This document shows positions 18,355-25,821 of a stretch of 64,000 nt of DNA, piece by piece; position 1 is the stretch's first letter, and each line of letters begins with the position of its first letter. The notes below the pieces were generated by a model. It did not search any database. It had not been told where the DNA came from and was given only the letters and a program-made list of their open reading frames with translations. This DNA is from Paenibacillus radicis (ex Xue et al. 2023) (lineage in GTDB: Bacteria > Bacillota > Bacilli > Paenibacillales > NBRC-103111): contig NZ_JANQBD010000033.1 in the NCBI RefSeq assembly GCF_024722015.1, positions 33,613 to 97,612 of the forward strand. The letters are read 5' to 3'. Made by a program: the position numbers and the translations under genes.

Positions 18355-18375
18355 TTAGTATATGCATTATACCAA
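18355..18375. promoter_or_regulatory. Candidate ROK-repressor operator 2
   Basis: TTAGTATA-TGCAT-TATACCAA has the same arms and spacer length as operator 1, with one mismatch. It sits inside a wider inverted repeat, TTAGTTAT (18347-18354) and ATAACTAA (18389-18396). Confidence 0.5.
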
Positions 18376-18544
18376 GTAAGTTAATTGGATAACTAAATAT
18401 TAATTTAATGATTTTTCTGTTATAAGTCAATAATTAGTTTTATAATCTAGGAAAATACTGAAAGTTAAAGGATTCAAACTTAGATAATGGTTGTGTGTAG
18501 AAAACTAAATGCATCTGAAATTCTCAATTAGTTATCATTAATTT

Positions 18545-18573
18545 TTGACACCTAACTTATTTTAATATATTAT
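18545..18573 (+). promoter_or_regulatory. Strong sigma-A-type promoter for the ROK gene
   Basis: TTGACA, a 17-base spacer and TATTAT: a consensus -35 and a near-consensus -10. It lies about 40 bases before the ROK start codon. Confidence 0.75.
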
Positions 18574-18582
18574 TTATACTTA
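18562..18582. promoter_or_regulatory. Candidate ROK-repressor operator 3, overlapping the -10
   Basis: TTAATATA-TTATT-TATACTTA is a diverged form of operators 1 and 2 with the same 8-5-8 layout. It covers the -10 box of the ROK promoter, as expected for autorepression. Its AT-richness makes chance similarity possible. Confidence 0.35.
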
Positions 18583-18613
18583 ATAACTGCGATAACCTAA
18601 GGTGGTGATAGCC

Positions 18614-19804
18614 ATGCAACCTAAAGGTCTGATTGGTAATCATGATCTTGTCAAAAAAATAAATATGGAACACATAATCAATACGATTCTTCAATATCGT
18701 CCTGTATCCCGGGCCAAAATCGCCGCACTTACAGGCCTCAACAAGATGACCGTATCAAGCTGTATAGATTTATTCCTGCAAAAAGGAATTGTCGTGGAAT
18801 TAGGTACAACGGGAACATCAAGAGGGCGGCCCCCAACACTGGTCGATATCAATGAATTAGCCGGAATTTGTGTGGGTATCGATATAGAAGTTAATCAATT
18901 TACCTTACTTATTACCGATTTATTGGGCAAAAAGCTGGAGAGTATGGTTTTCCCGATGAAAAACAAAGATCCTATGTATTTCGTGGACTCGGTCTCGAGC
19001 ATCTTGGAGGATTTAAAGAAAACGCACTCCCATCGTCAGCTAGGGGTTGTAGGCGTTGGACTTGTCATTCAAGGCTATTACAATATAAGCACCGATGTTG
19101 TGGATTACAGCGCCAACCTTCAAGAATGGAATGATTTCCCTCTGCGAAATGAGCTTGTTAAGCGAATTCCTGATCTTCCTATTTATATTAATCCTGCACC
19201 TTATGCGGGGGCTATAGGAGAAGTGCATTTCGGACATTCCAGGACAGTTGATCATCTGGTCTACGTCACCAGTTCCTGGGGCTTATCAGTTGGCGTCTAT
19301 AACAAGGGAGAGTTGTTCACTGGAACAACGGGTACTGCCGGAAGATTAGGACATTCCACAATCCATATGAACGGAAAAAAATGCTCATGCGGGAACAGAG
19401 GCTGCTGGGAGATGTATGCTTCGATCAAGGCGCTATACGAATTGTTGGACACGACCCCCCAGCAGCTCCCCTTCGCAGAGATTGTTCGAAGCATGGACCA
19501 GGGAGATTCCAAAATAACTAGCGCAGTGCACCAGCTCGGCCATTATCAAGGGATCGGTCTGGCTAATGTCATCAATGCGTATAATCCAAGGGTTATATGT
19601 ATGGGGGGCCTTCTCGCCTTGCTTGGTCCTACGCTTATCAATTCCATATGGAATACACTCAATGAGATGATTCCCCGGCGTTTCTTGCAGGACGTCAAAA
19701 TTTATTGTTCGGATTTAGGAGAGCTGGGAGTTGCACACGGTGGGGCTTCGATGGTGATAAACCACCTGGCGAATACAATTATCCGTCACTCCCTGGAAGA
19801 GTAG
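18614..19804 (+). CDS. ROK-family transcriptional repressor (XylR/NagC type)
   Basis: About 396 aa. Residues 15-75 hold a winged helix-turn-helix (ILQYRPVSRAKIAALTGLNKMTVSSCIDLFLQKGI). The rest is a ROK kinase-like sugar-binding domain with a zinc motif of the form CSCGNRGCWE around residue 258. The ATG at 18614 follows AAGGTGG; a GTG at 18602 is the alternative. It is transcribed away from the importer/sulfatase cluster and is its likely local regulator. The effector is presumably a sugar derived from the transported substrate. Matching dyads lie at both promoters. Confidence 0.88.
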   Translation: MQPKGLIGNHDLVKKINMEHIINTILQYRPVSRAKIAALTGLNKMTVSSCIDLFLQKGIVVELGTTGTSRGRPPTLVDINELAGICVGIDIEVNQFTLLITDLLGKKLESMVFPMKNKDPMYFVDSVSSILEDLKKTHSHRQLGVVGVGLVIQGYYNISTDVVDYSANLQEWNDFPLRNELVKRIPDLPIYINPAPYAGAIGEVHFGHSRTVDHLVYVTSSWGLSVGVYNKGELFTGTTGTAGRLGHSTIHMNGKKCSCGNRGCWEMYASIKALYELLDTTPQQLPFAEIVRSMDQGDSKITSAVHQLGHYQGIGLANVINAYNPRVICMGGLLALLGPTLINSIWNTLNEMIPRRFLQDVKIYCSDLGELGVAHGGASMVINHLANTIIRHSLEE

Positions 19805-20120
19805 AGAAGCAGAACCTGACTTCCAACACGTGCTATAGACTTTACCTAACACACTAGTAACCTCTCAGCCTGATAGCCACAAGTAAACTACTATATTCTT
19901 CGTAATGCGTCAAACTCCATTTCAACTTTTTATTAGAAGTAAGGCAGTCACCCTTAAAAGTAATATCTTTATTCATAAAATCTTGTAAAATCATAATTTC
20001 GCATATATTTCCACTAACTTGTGAATTTCCTACAATCCAATTTTATGTATGTATTCGCGAATTTCATGTTAATTCCTTTTTATGGATAAAGCTTATACTC
20101 CGTAATAGGTATTGGATCAC
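19805..20120. other. Intergenic, AT-rich, nothing recognised
   Basis: About 315 bases after the ROK gene with no frame, hairpin or promoter that stands out. Confidence 0.4.
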
Positions 20121-20136
20121 GGGGCTGTCCCAAAAG
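20121..20136 (+). repeat. Isolated insertion-sequence-like end
   Basis: GGGGCTGTCCCAAAAG is the same end sequence found as an inverted pair at 46279-46956. Here only one end was found, directly before a family B repeat. Confidence 0.5.
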
Positions 20137-20149
20137 TCTTTTTGGAGGA

Positions 20150-20400
20150 ACTTTTATGGCTTTGCATGGCAGCTTAGGGAGCCCTCTCAAATATCAGGAA
20201 AATGTCAGGTTAATTTCTCTGAAAAATAGGGTTCATATCCCAATAACTGGAATTCCTCATGCTAATTCTAAGGATTTTGGCTGATTTCACCCATATCACC
20301 TATATTAGCGTGAGTTTTTCCAGTTATATTGGTTTCAAACGATATCCTGGCTGGATTAACGGGAGGATTTCCATCTATTACCTTTCTTTCGGTAAGTAAG
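20150..20400 (+). repeat. Intergenic repeat family B, copy 1
   Basis: About 250 bases shared with 42640-42990, 46525-46830 (inverted) and 62100-62460. The core is a long stem at 20243-20327: ATAACTGGAATTCCTCATGC pairs with GCGTGAGTTTTTCCAGTTAT across a loop containing TTTTGGCTGAT. The conserved tail reads GGATTAACGGGAGGATTTCC. No coding potential is visible. Confidence 0.75.
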
Positions 20401-20404
20401 TATG

Positions 20405-20770
20405 GCCTCACCTGCACCTGCACCTAAACAGCCCGCCAGTACTAGAATCCACGGAAGTGAGCGGTAATGCGGAACTAATTGTTCCTCTATCAGCTGGAAA
20501 GCTCAAAAAACAGAGGTATAACGGAAGTGCTAGTTCCGTTATACCTCTATTTTCATGAACGAATGCCCAGTTCTTCCAACATAACGGAATTCCCACTTCC
20601 GCTATCTCCTTAGATTAGAACCGGCTGATGGAATAACGGAACTTTTAGTTCCGTACCAAATCCTCCAGGGCTCGTGCAGCGCAGCTCGCCCTATGCATAT
20701 AATAATTCCCATTAAATCATGGTGTGCGTTAAACACCTTAAGCTCTAATGTAACTCTACTCATTCTAATT
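20405..20770 (+). repeat. Intergenic hairpin repeat family A, copy 2
   Basis: Aligns with 6725-7140. The main stem (20505-20553) has a perfect 15-base arm, AGAGGTATAACGGAA and its complement. A second dyad, TAACGGAAC-TTTTA-GTTCCGTA, is at 20634-20655. It lies immediately after family B copy 1. Confidence 0.75.
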
Positions 20771-20777
20771 AATGTAG

Positions 20778-20817
20778 AAAGGTAGGTAGGCGGGTAGCAG
20801 GTAGACAGGTAGGAAGG
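20778..20817 (+). repeat. Short GGTAG-type low-complexity tract
   Basis: About eight imperfect units of the type GGTAG/GGTAGRC in 40 bases. It is too short and irregular for CRISPR. Replication slippage is the likely origin. Confidence 0.5.
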
Positions 20818-20840
20818 TCCGCTCATTCTTCATTCCTTGG

Positions 20841-20900
20841 ATAAGCTTCTGATCGAAGTCCTTTCACTGATGATACATTCGTATCATCAAGATAGTTTAT
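20841..20900 (+). repeat. Structured repeat family C, copy 3 (diverged)
   Basis: Keeps AAGCTTCTGATCGAAG and the second hairpin, but the hairpin arms are changed on both sides to TGATGATAC-ATTC-GTATCATCA. The stem is still fully paired and the ATTC loop is unchanged. The outer closing stem is lost. Confidence 0.55.
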
Positions 20901-20992
20901 ATTAACAGATAACAAAGTTGAACCATAGGAAACATACAAAGCCAGCTTTAGAGCTCAAGTACATCAAGTTCAATTATCCGGTCCAGCTTTCT

Positions 20993-21151
20993 TTACTTCG
21001 TAACTCCTCCGGCAACATTAGGCACTTCGCCAAGCGCCCAGCTAATCATAAAATAAATAAACGGCAAGAACGTAAGCAAACCACCTAGAAGAATAATAAG
21101 CCCAAGTCCACTAAATTGCTTTTTCGATTCGGTATTTTTTACTAGTTCCAT
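20993..21151 (-). CDS. Small membrane protein, 52 aa
   Basis: The ATG at 21151 has a G-rich ribosome site (GTGGGGG) nine bases upstream, and the stop is TAA. The sequence is a charged head (MELVKNTESKKQ), a long hydrophobic stretch that could form one or two membrane helices (GLGLIILLGGLLTFLPFIYF), and a short tail. The frame stands alone between a terminator and repeats. No family is recognised. A real gene is likely given the start site and the clear head-helix-tail layout. Confidence 0.6.
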   Translation of the reverse strand: MELVKNTESKKQFSGLGLIILLGGLLTFLPFIYFMISWALGEVPNVAGGVTK

Positions 21152-21261
21152 AAAGCATACCCCCACTTTATAAATTAATAACTTTAGTTGCTTATAGAAG
21201 TGATTATAAGTCGTTTAGTCAAAATAGTAAGTGATATAAATCACAAGTGTTAATGTTAAGA

Positions 21262-21310
21262 AAAGTAAAAAACTTGGATAGTCCCCCGCAGAGAGCCTTC
21301 CAAGTTTATT
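21262..21310 (-). terminator. Rho-independent terminator after the glycoside hydrolase operon
   Basis: Arms AAACTTGGA/TCCAAGTTT; on the minus strand the stem is followed by TTTTTTACTTTT. It lies about 90 bases past the stop codon at 21397. Confidence 0.75.
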
Positions 21311-21396
21311 GAGACAATGATAAAACCTTCATCTAGCGCTCGCTGCCCAATCAGCCCCAGAATGACTTTTGATAAAACAGCGCTGGAACTCTCCAT

Positions 21397-24030
21397 CTAC
21401 TGCTCATTACCGTATATTTGCAGCTCATGAATAGACCAATAACTGCCGCTTTTGCCGGTCTGCACAATTTTCACATATTTGGCTTTTTGCGGGGCAAAAT
21501 TAATATCGGTAACCTTGCTTCCAAGACCTGATGCGATGGGTCCCGTCCAAGTTAAGCTATTGTTCGACACATAAACCTCATACTGGCGCGGATAATCATT
21601 CGGCGAGCCTTCCGTCTGAAGCTCGATCCGATTGATCGCTAAGAGAGACTTCATATTAACTTCATAGTATTGCCCGTACGTTTGGGGAGCATTTGTATCC
21701 CATCGACTATTGGTATTATCATCAATTGCGTTCTGCGGTTTCCCGCCGGAGCTGCTGGAAGCTATCCAATCCTTACGGTCTAGAAGCACATAATCCGTAG
21801 CCACTGTCTCTACAGCTTCGGAAGGTTTGCTCGTCCCCGGCAGCCTTATTTGATACTTGTATGCCGATCCGGCTAACGTGCTGCTGTCAATATAATGAGT
21901 TTGCTGCACATTTGCAGCGATTAACTCATAATTTCCTCCCGAATTGGCACTGCGCCAAATATCATAACCCTTGGCCCCCTCCGATTCCAACCAGTTGAGC
22001 TCGATCGAATGATGGAGGAGAGGCTCTGCCTTAACCCAAGTCGGTGCTTTCGGCTTAACGTCTGCAGAGCGTGTCAGAATGTATTGAACCGCTTCGCCGG
22101 GACCGAGCGTTTCTATCAGCTCAAGATTAGGGGACGCCTGTAATCCCGATATATAAGTTCGTGCCTCCTCATAGCTCTTTCCCGATCCGAATCTTTCCCC
22201 CTCATAGACCGCCTGCTCAGGCATGATAACTTGAACAGCTATCTTTTGTACACTTTTCTCAAAATTGACGATGTTCAGCAATATTTTATCAGAGGTTCCC
22301 TGGGATCCAGGCAAAGGCTTCAAAGAAGAAGTGTCCACCCCGCGGAAATAAACCAGCTTGTCATATAAATCCTCCGCGTTCGTTATCCGGTATTCGAGCG
22401 GCTTGCCATGGGTTGCATAGGCCAGATTAAGCCGTCTCATTATCCCAGCCCGGGTATCCGTTTCCGACGGATTTCCATATATTCTAGTTGTGGCGGGATT
22501 ATGATGATTCAAATTAAAGCCTGTTTCAAACAATGAATAGTCAGGATAGAAGGCGGCGTGATGTGTGAACATGTCCGCATAACCGATATGCGCACGCATG
22601 ATCCGGTCAAAAACCGCCGATTTCCGGTCTACAGCTCCGAATTGTTTGGCATCTATGTGGCTATCCGAAGTTCCGTATTCGGTATTCAGCATGAGCTTCG
22701 GCAAGCCGTCTTCGGCTCCTCCAAATGTTTTCAAATTTTCTACAAAACTTCCACCCGGGCTATCTGCAAATGAGGACCCATACGAATGTCCATTGGTCAG
22801 GTCGGTCACATTCTCAAGCTCCTTGCGCTGGGCCGGATCGCTTTCCCACCCGTCAGGATCACCGCATTGGCGCTTTCCATTAGGCAGTTGGTTTTTGCAG
22901 GCTTTCACCTCATAGGAAGGAGCATAAGCCCACCCTGGAGCCACCGTCTTCAAATGAGGGGCCAAAATAGGGATATTGTCATTTAACCAATTGGCGATAG
23001 CCAGATTAACTGCTTTGGAACGGTTAAATAATCCGGGTTCGTTATCGATCTCATAGTATTGAAAGAGCGAGCCATAATTTTTCACATAATTATACAATTT
23101 ATCTTTGGCATCATTGGGAAGAGTCCCATCCATTTGCAGCTTGATATTGCCTGTGTGCAGATGAAACGATACGGCTTGTGTGTTGTAATCCCTCAATGTT
23201 TCGTAATAAGGCCCAATAGCTGAACAGGCATTTTTCACATCCGTAGCGCAGCCGGTCCGCATAACATTGCCGCTATAGGCGATGCCCATCCATTTCAAGA
23301 CATAAGGGAGATGTCGGACGGCCCCTTCGTCATAATAGAAGGACATATTGTTGAGACTGGTGCCCGATGCGATATAGCTGCCGTGAATCGGTTCCTCCGC
23401 CGGTGCAGACAAAGTACTTAACCCGATATAATCCCACTTCCACCACAAATACTGATTCTCCGAAGACGAACAATAAATACAGCCTATAGCCCGCAGCTCC
23501 ACGATATTGTCTCCGAGCTGCAGCTGCTCCTTCGGAATATAAAGCTCGTATGTTTTCTTGAAGGGGTATCCGCTTGTCGTTCCACCGACACCGGCGATTT
23601 GAACAATTCCTGATAACATGCGGTTAGTGAAAACGGCCATCTGAGGAATTGATTTATACGCATCAAGCACCTTAACCTGTAAGTTAACTCCGTGTTCCGG
23701 AATAGCTTCCAACGTATAATGAATGCTGAACGACGGATTCACCGATCTATCAAGCCCACTGGGCAAGCTTTTCCAATCCATGCTTTTATAAGAATCAGAA
23801 GAGATGCTAAAGCTTTGGCTCTTGCTATCCGACCTGAATTCAAGATAGGAGTCATCCGGTTTCCCTATCAGCCATATCCATCCGCCTTGTACCAGCTGCG
23901 CCGAAGCTGGCTTTATTTCAGTAGGCGCCAATTGATCGGCTGCCGTGTATTGGCAGCAGGACAATACAGATAAAATGAGCAACAGCATACCGACCGGCAA
24001 AACAAGCAACAAAACCACTTTTCTATTCAT
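21397..24030 (-). CDS. Secreted multidomain glycoside hydrolase (clan GH-A-like) with FN3 and discoidin domains
   Basis: About 877 aa from the ATG at 24030, which has GGAGA seven bases upstream; an ATG at 24069 overlapping the upstream stop is the alternative. The N-terminus is hydrophobic and ends in LSVLSCC, a possible lipobox. Next come a beta-sandwich, rhamnogalacturonan-lyase-like module (YELYIPKEQLQLGDN), a catalytic region with candidate acid/base Glu in YYEIDNEPG and candidate nucleophile Glu in LMLNTEYGTSD, a small beta domain, an FN3 domain, and a C-terminal F5/8 type C carbohydrate-binding domain. I could not assign a GH family. It is translationally linked to the GH26 gene upstream, so a mannose-containing polymer is a plausible substrate. 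Confidence 0.75.
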   Translation of the reverse strand: MNRKVVLLLVLPVGMLLLILSVLSCCQYTAADQLAPTEIKPASAQLVQGGWIWLIGKPDDSYLEFRSDSKSQSFSISSDSYKSMDWKSLPSGLDRSVNPSFSIHYTLEAIPEHGVNLQVKVLDAYKSIPQMAVFTNRMLSGIVQIAGVGGTTSGYPFKKTYELYIPKEQLQLGDNIVELRAIGCIYCSSSENQYLWWKWDYIGLSTLSAPAEEPIHGSYIASGTSLNNMSFYYDEGAVRHLPYVLKWMGIAYSGNVMRTGCATDVKNACSAIGPYYETLRDYNTQAVSFHLHTGNIKLQMDGTLPNDAKDKLYNYVKNYGSLFQYYEIDNEPGLFNRSKAVNLAIANWLNDNIPILAPHLKTVAPGWAYAPSYEVKACKNQLPNGKRQCGDPDGWESDPAQRKELENVTDLTNGHSYGSSFADSPGGSFVENLKTFGGAEDGLPKLMLNTEYGTSDSHIDAKQFGAVDRKSAVFDRIMRAHIGYADMFTHHAAFYPDYSLFETGFNLNHHNPATTRIYGNPSETDTRAGIMRRLNLAYATHGKPLEYRITNAEDLYDKLVYFRGVDTSSLKPLPGSQGTSDKILLNIVNFEKSVQKIAVQVIMPEQAVYEGERFGSGKSYEEARTYISGLQASPNLELIETLGPGEAVQYILTRSADVKPKAPTWVKAEPLLHHSIELNWLESEGAKGYDIWRSANSGGNYELIAANVQQTHYIDSSTLAGSAYKYQIRLPGTSKPSEAVETVATDYVLLDRKDWIASSSSGGKPQNAIDDNTNSRWDTNAPQTYGQYYEVNMKSLLAINRIELQTEGSPNDYPRQYEVYVSNNSLTWTGPIASGLGSKVTDINFAPQKAKYVKIVQTGKSGSYWSIHELQIYGNEQ

Positions 24031-24065
24031 GATGTCTCTCCATTCCTTTTTTTGATAGGCATTCT

Positions 24066-25526
24066 TCATTTAGGAATGAATAACGCACTCTCCGGAATGA
24101 TTTCTTTGGTATGAGAAGGGCTTGCCCACATAACTTTGGCTGCCGCCCCTGCAGTATCATTATAATATTCCACCTTAAATTCGACAGGCTTTCCAGCGGT
24201 AAGTGAAATCGTCCCGGTTCGTTCAACCCAGCTTTGGTTGAACCAGCTGTCTATAACCAGCTGCCCATCCACCCAAATCCTTATTCCATCATCGCTCAAG
24301 CTGGATATTGTATACGTCTCCGTGTAGCTGGGCCAAAGCCTGCCCGTCCACCTCACAGAGAATGCGCCTGCCTGGACAGCGGCCGTTGGGGCCGATTGAC
24401 GCCAATTAAAGTCAATATTAGAATCTTCGCGTACTTCCTTGAGGTCTGAGAAGTCCTTGTTACCATAATATTCAGCTACCAAGCCATTTTTACCGGCAGC
24501 CTTGCCCGGCATTCGGAGAGTAAGAGGAACCGTCCCCCTCTTAATGGATCTTGGACTTGTATAGAAAGAGTGGATCTTCTCCGCCGTGTTTTTTTCGTTC
24601 AGCATCTTGCCCCAGACCATCATATACGCCCATTTGGGCTGATTCTCAAGGACAGCCGCATCCGGGATTTCGCCGTTTTCTCCAATAGCCACCGGTTTGC
24701 CGTTGGCAAGCTCAACAATCTTGTCGTAATATTCCTGCCGGTAATCATTGCCATAAATGTCGACCGCCAGAACATCCACTTTGTCTGGGCTAGGGTAAGT
24801 TAACGTATAAGGATCGGCCCATTCCGTAGGCGCATTCGGACTCCATACCCACAGAAGATTATTCAGCTTATGAACCTCTACATACCGATCGTACATGATA
24901 TTCCAGAGAGCGGGGAAATTATTCTTCTTGCCCCACCAGAACCATCCGCCGTTCATCTCATGATACGGGCGCCATAATACAGGAACTCCAGCATCCTTGA
25001 GCTTGGTCAGGTACACGGCCACCTCATCCAGATCCGCAATCAATTTGTTATATTCCGTCGTTCCCGGCGTCACATATTTATCGAACTCCGATTGGCTCAT
25101 CTCCTTTTGCACATTCGACCAGCACCGGCATTCGCCGGGAATACTTTCATGATAAGTAATCGTTACAAGGCCGCCTGCCTTATGCCACGCGATCGCGCTG
25201 TTCACCACCTTCTGTCTTTGCGAGGCTACTTCCGAAGAGGATTGATTCATAATGGCGCCGAGCTCATAACCGTGAATTCCAGCGTGCTTCCCTGTCTGTT
25301 TCTTTAGCTTATTGTTCAGCTCATCCGGGCTTTCCAAATAATCATGCTGGCCGCTTATAATTTTTGTCCCCGATATCTCATACAGATTTTGCAAAACTGC
25401 TTTTGCTTCAGTTGATGCAACCGGGTTTACGGGAGCAGACGAAGCTAACGATATATTCGGAAATGCTGGAAAATGAGGGGCAACCAACGTAAATAACAGT
25501 AGAATAGAAATCACTTTTCTAATCAC
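24066..25526 (-). CDS. Secreted GH26 endo-beta-mannanase with PA14 domain
   Basis: About 486 aa. The GTG at 25526 follows AAGG six bases upstream and gives a clean signal peptide; an ATG at 25556 is the alternative. The catalytic domain (about residues 40-330) carries GH26 motifs: SGQHDYLES, acid/base Glu in WRPYHEMNGGWFWWG, and nucleophile Glu in IGENGE. The C-terminal 130 residues are a PA14 domain (GLVAEYYGNKDF, WTGRLWPSYTETYTI), a carbohydrate-binding module. It probably cuts beta-1,4-mannan or a related polymer outside the cell. It lies just downstream of the exopolysaccharide operon, whose ManC supplies GDP-mannose, so a role in trimming the cell's own polymer is possible. Confidence 0.87.
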   Translation of the reverse strand: MIRKVISILLLFTLVAPHFPAFPNISLASSAPVNPVASTEAKAVLQNLYEISGTKIISGQHDYLESPDELNNKLKKQTGKHAGIHGYELGAIMNQSSSEVASQRQKVVNSAIAWHKAGGLVTITYHESIPGECRCWSNVQKEMSQSEFDKYVTPGTTEYNKLIADLDEVAVYLTKLKDAGVPVLWRPYHEMNGGWFWWGKKNNFPALWNIMYDRYVEVHKLNNLLWVWSPNAPTEWADPYTLTYPSPDKVDVLAVDIYGNDYRQEYYDKIVELANGKPVAIGENGEIPDAAVLENQPKWAYMMVWGKMLNEKNTAEKIHSFYTSPRSIKRGTVPLTLRMPGKAAGKNGLVAEYYGNKDFSDLKEVREDSNIDFNWRQSAPTAAVQAGAFSVRWTGRLWPSYTETYTISSLSDDGIRIWVDGQLVIDSWFNQSWVERTGTISLTAGKPVEFKVEYYNDTAGAAAKVMWASPSHTKEIIPESALFIPK

Positions 25527-25585
25527 ACCTACCCTTCTGCTCTGCTGCAGCAACATCCTATAACCCCACTAGATTCAGTTTTTTT

Positions 25586-25614
25586 CAACATTTACTTTCA
25601 AACTATGTTATAAT
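25586..25614 (+). promoter_or_regulatory. Promoter candidate for a 33-aa membrane protein
   Basis: A perfect TATAAT at 25609-25614 with a weak -35 (TCAACA-like) about 18 bases upstream. It lies 40 bases before the small gene. Confidence 0.45.
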
Positions 25615-25653
25615 TTCGACAAATCCTATGTTTTTTCGAGGAGGCACCAGAAA

Positions 25654-25755
25654 ATGAATAGAAATTCCAAGCTGTCCATGCCAAAAGGCTGTTTATGGGC
25701 TATTGTTATTACCGTCCCGATCTGGTTCATTATCTTATACCTGCTAATCAAATAA
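25654..25755 (+). CDS. Very small membrane protein, 33 aa
   Basis: The ATG at 25654 follows GAGGAGGC by about eight bases, one of the best ribosome sites in the window. The peptide has a polar head (MNRNSKLSMPKGC), one membrane helix (LWAIVITVPIWFIILYLL) and ends IK. It is transcribed opposite to its neighbours, with its own promoter-like box upstream and a hairpin just downstream. It lies between the exopolysaccharide operon and the mannanase operon. No family is recognised. Confidence 0.6.
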   Translation: MNRNSKLSMPKGCLWAIVITVPIWFIILYLLIK

Positions 25756-25756
25756 A

Positions 25757-25797
25757 CAATCGCCTTCCATCCCCATAAAGAGAATAAAAGGCGGTTG
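25757..25797. terminator. Hairpin between convergent genes
   Basis: CAATCGCCTT and AAGGCGGTTG form a 10-base stem (one G-T pair). On the minus strand it is followed by TTTATTTGATT. It could end both the exopolysaccharide operon and the small plus-strand gene. Confidence 0.6.
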
Positions 25798-25821
25798 CTC
25801 ATTTATGAATCCCGCTCGCTT

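Noticed and set aside
20778..20817. GGTAG tract considered as a CRISPR or iteron array
   Set aside because: Units are only 5-9 bases, irregular and without spacers; no cas or replication gene is nearby.
21397..24030. Naming the enzyme a beta-xylosidase or arabinofuranosidase
   Set aside because: Only the general GH-A acid pair could be seen; the family-specific motifs could not be confirmed by eye.
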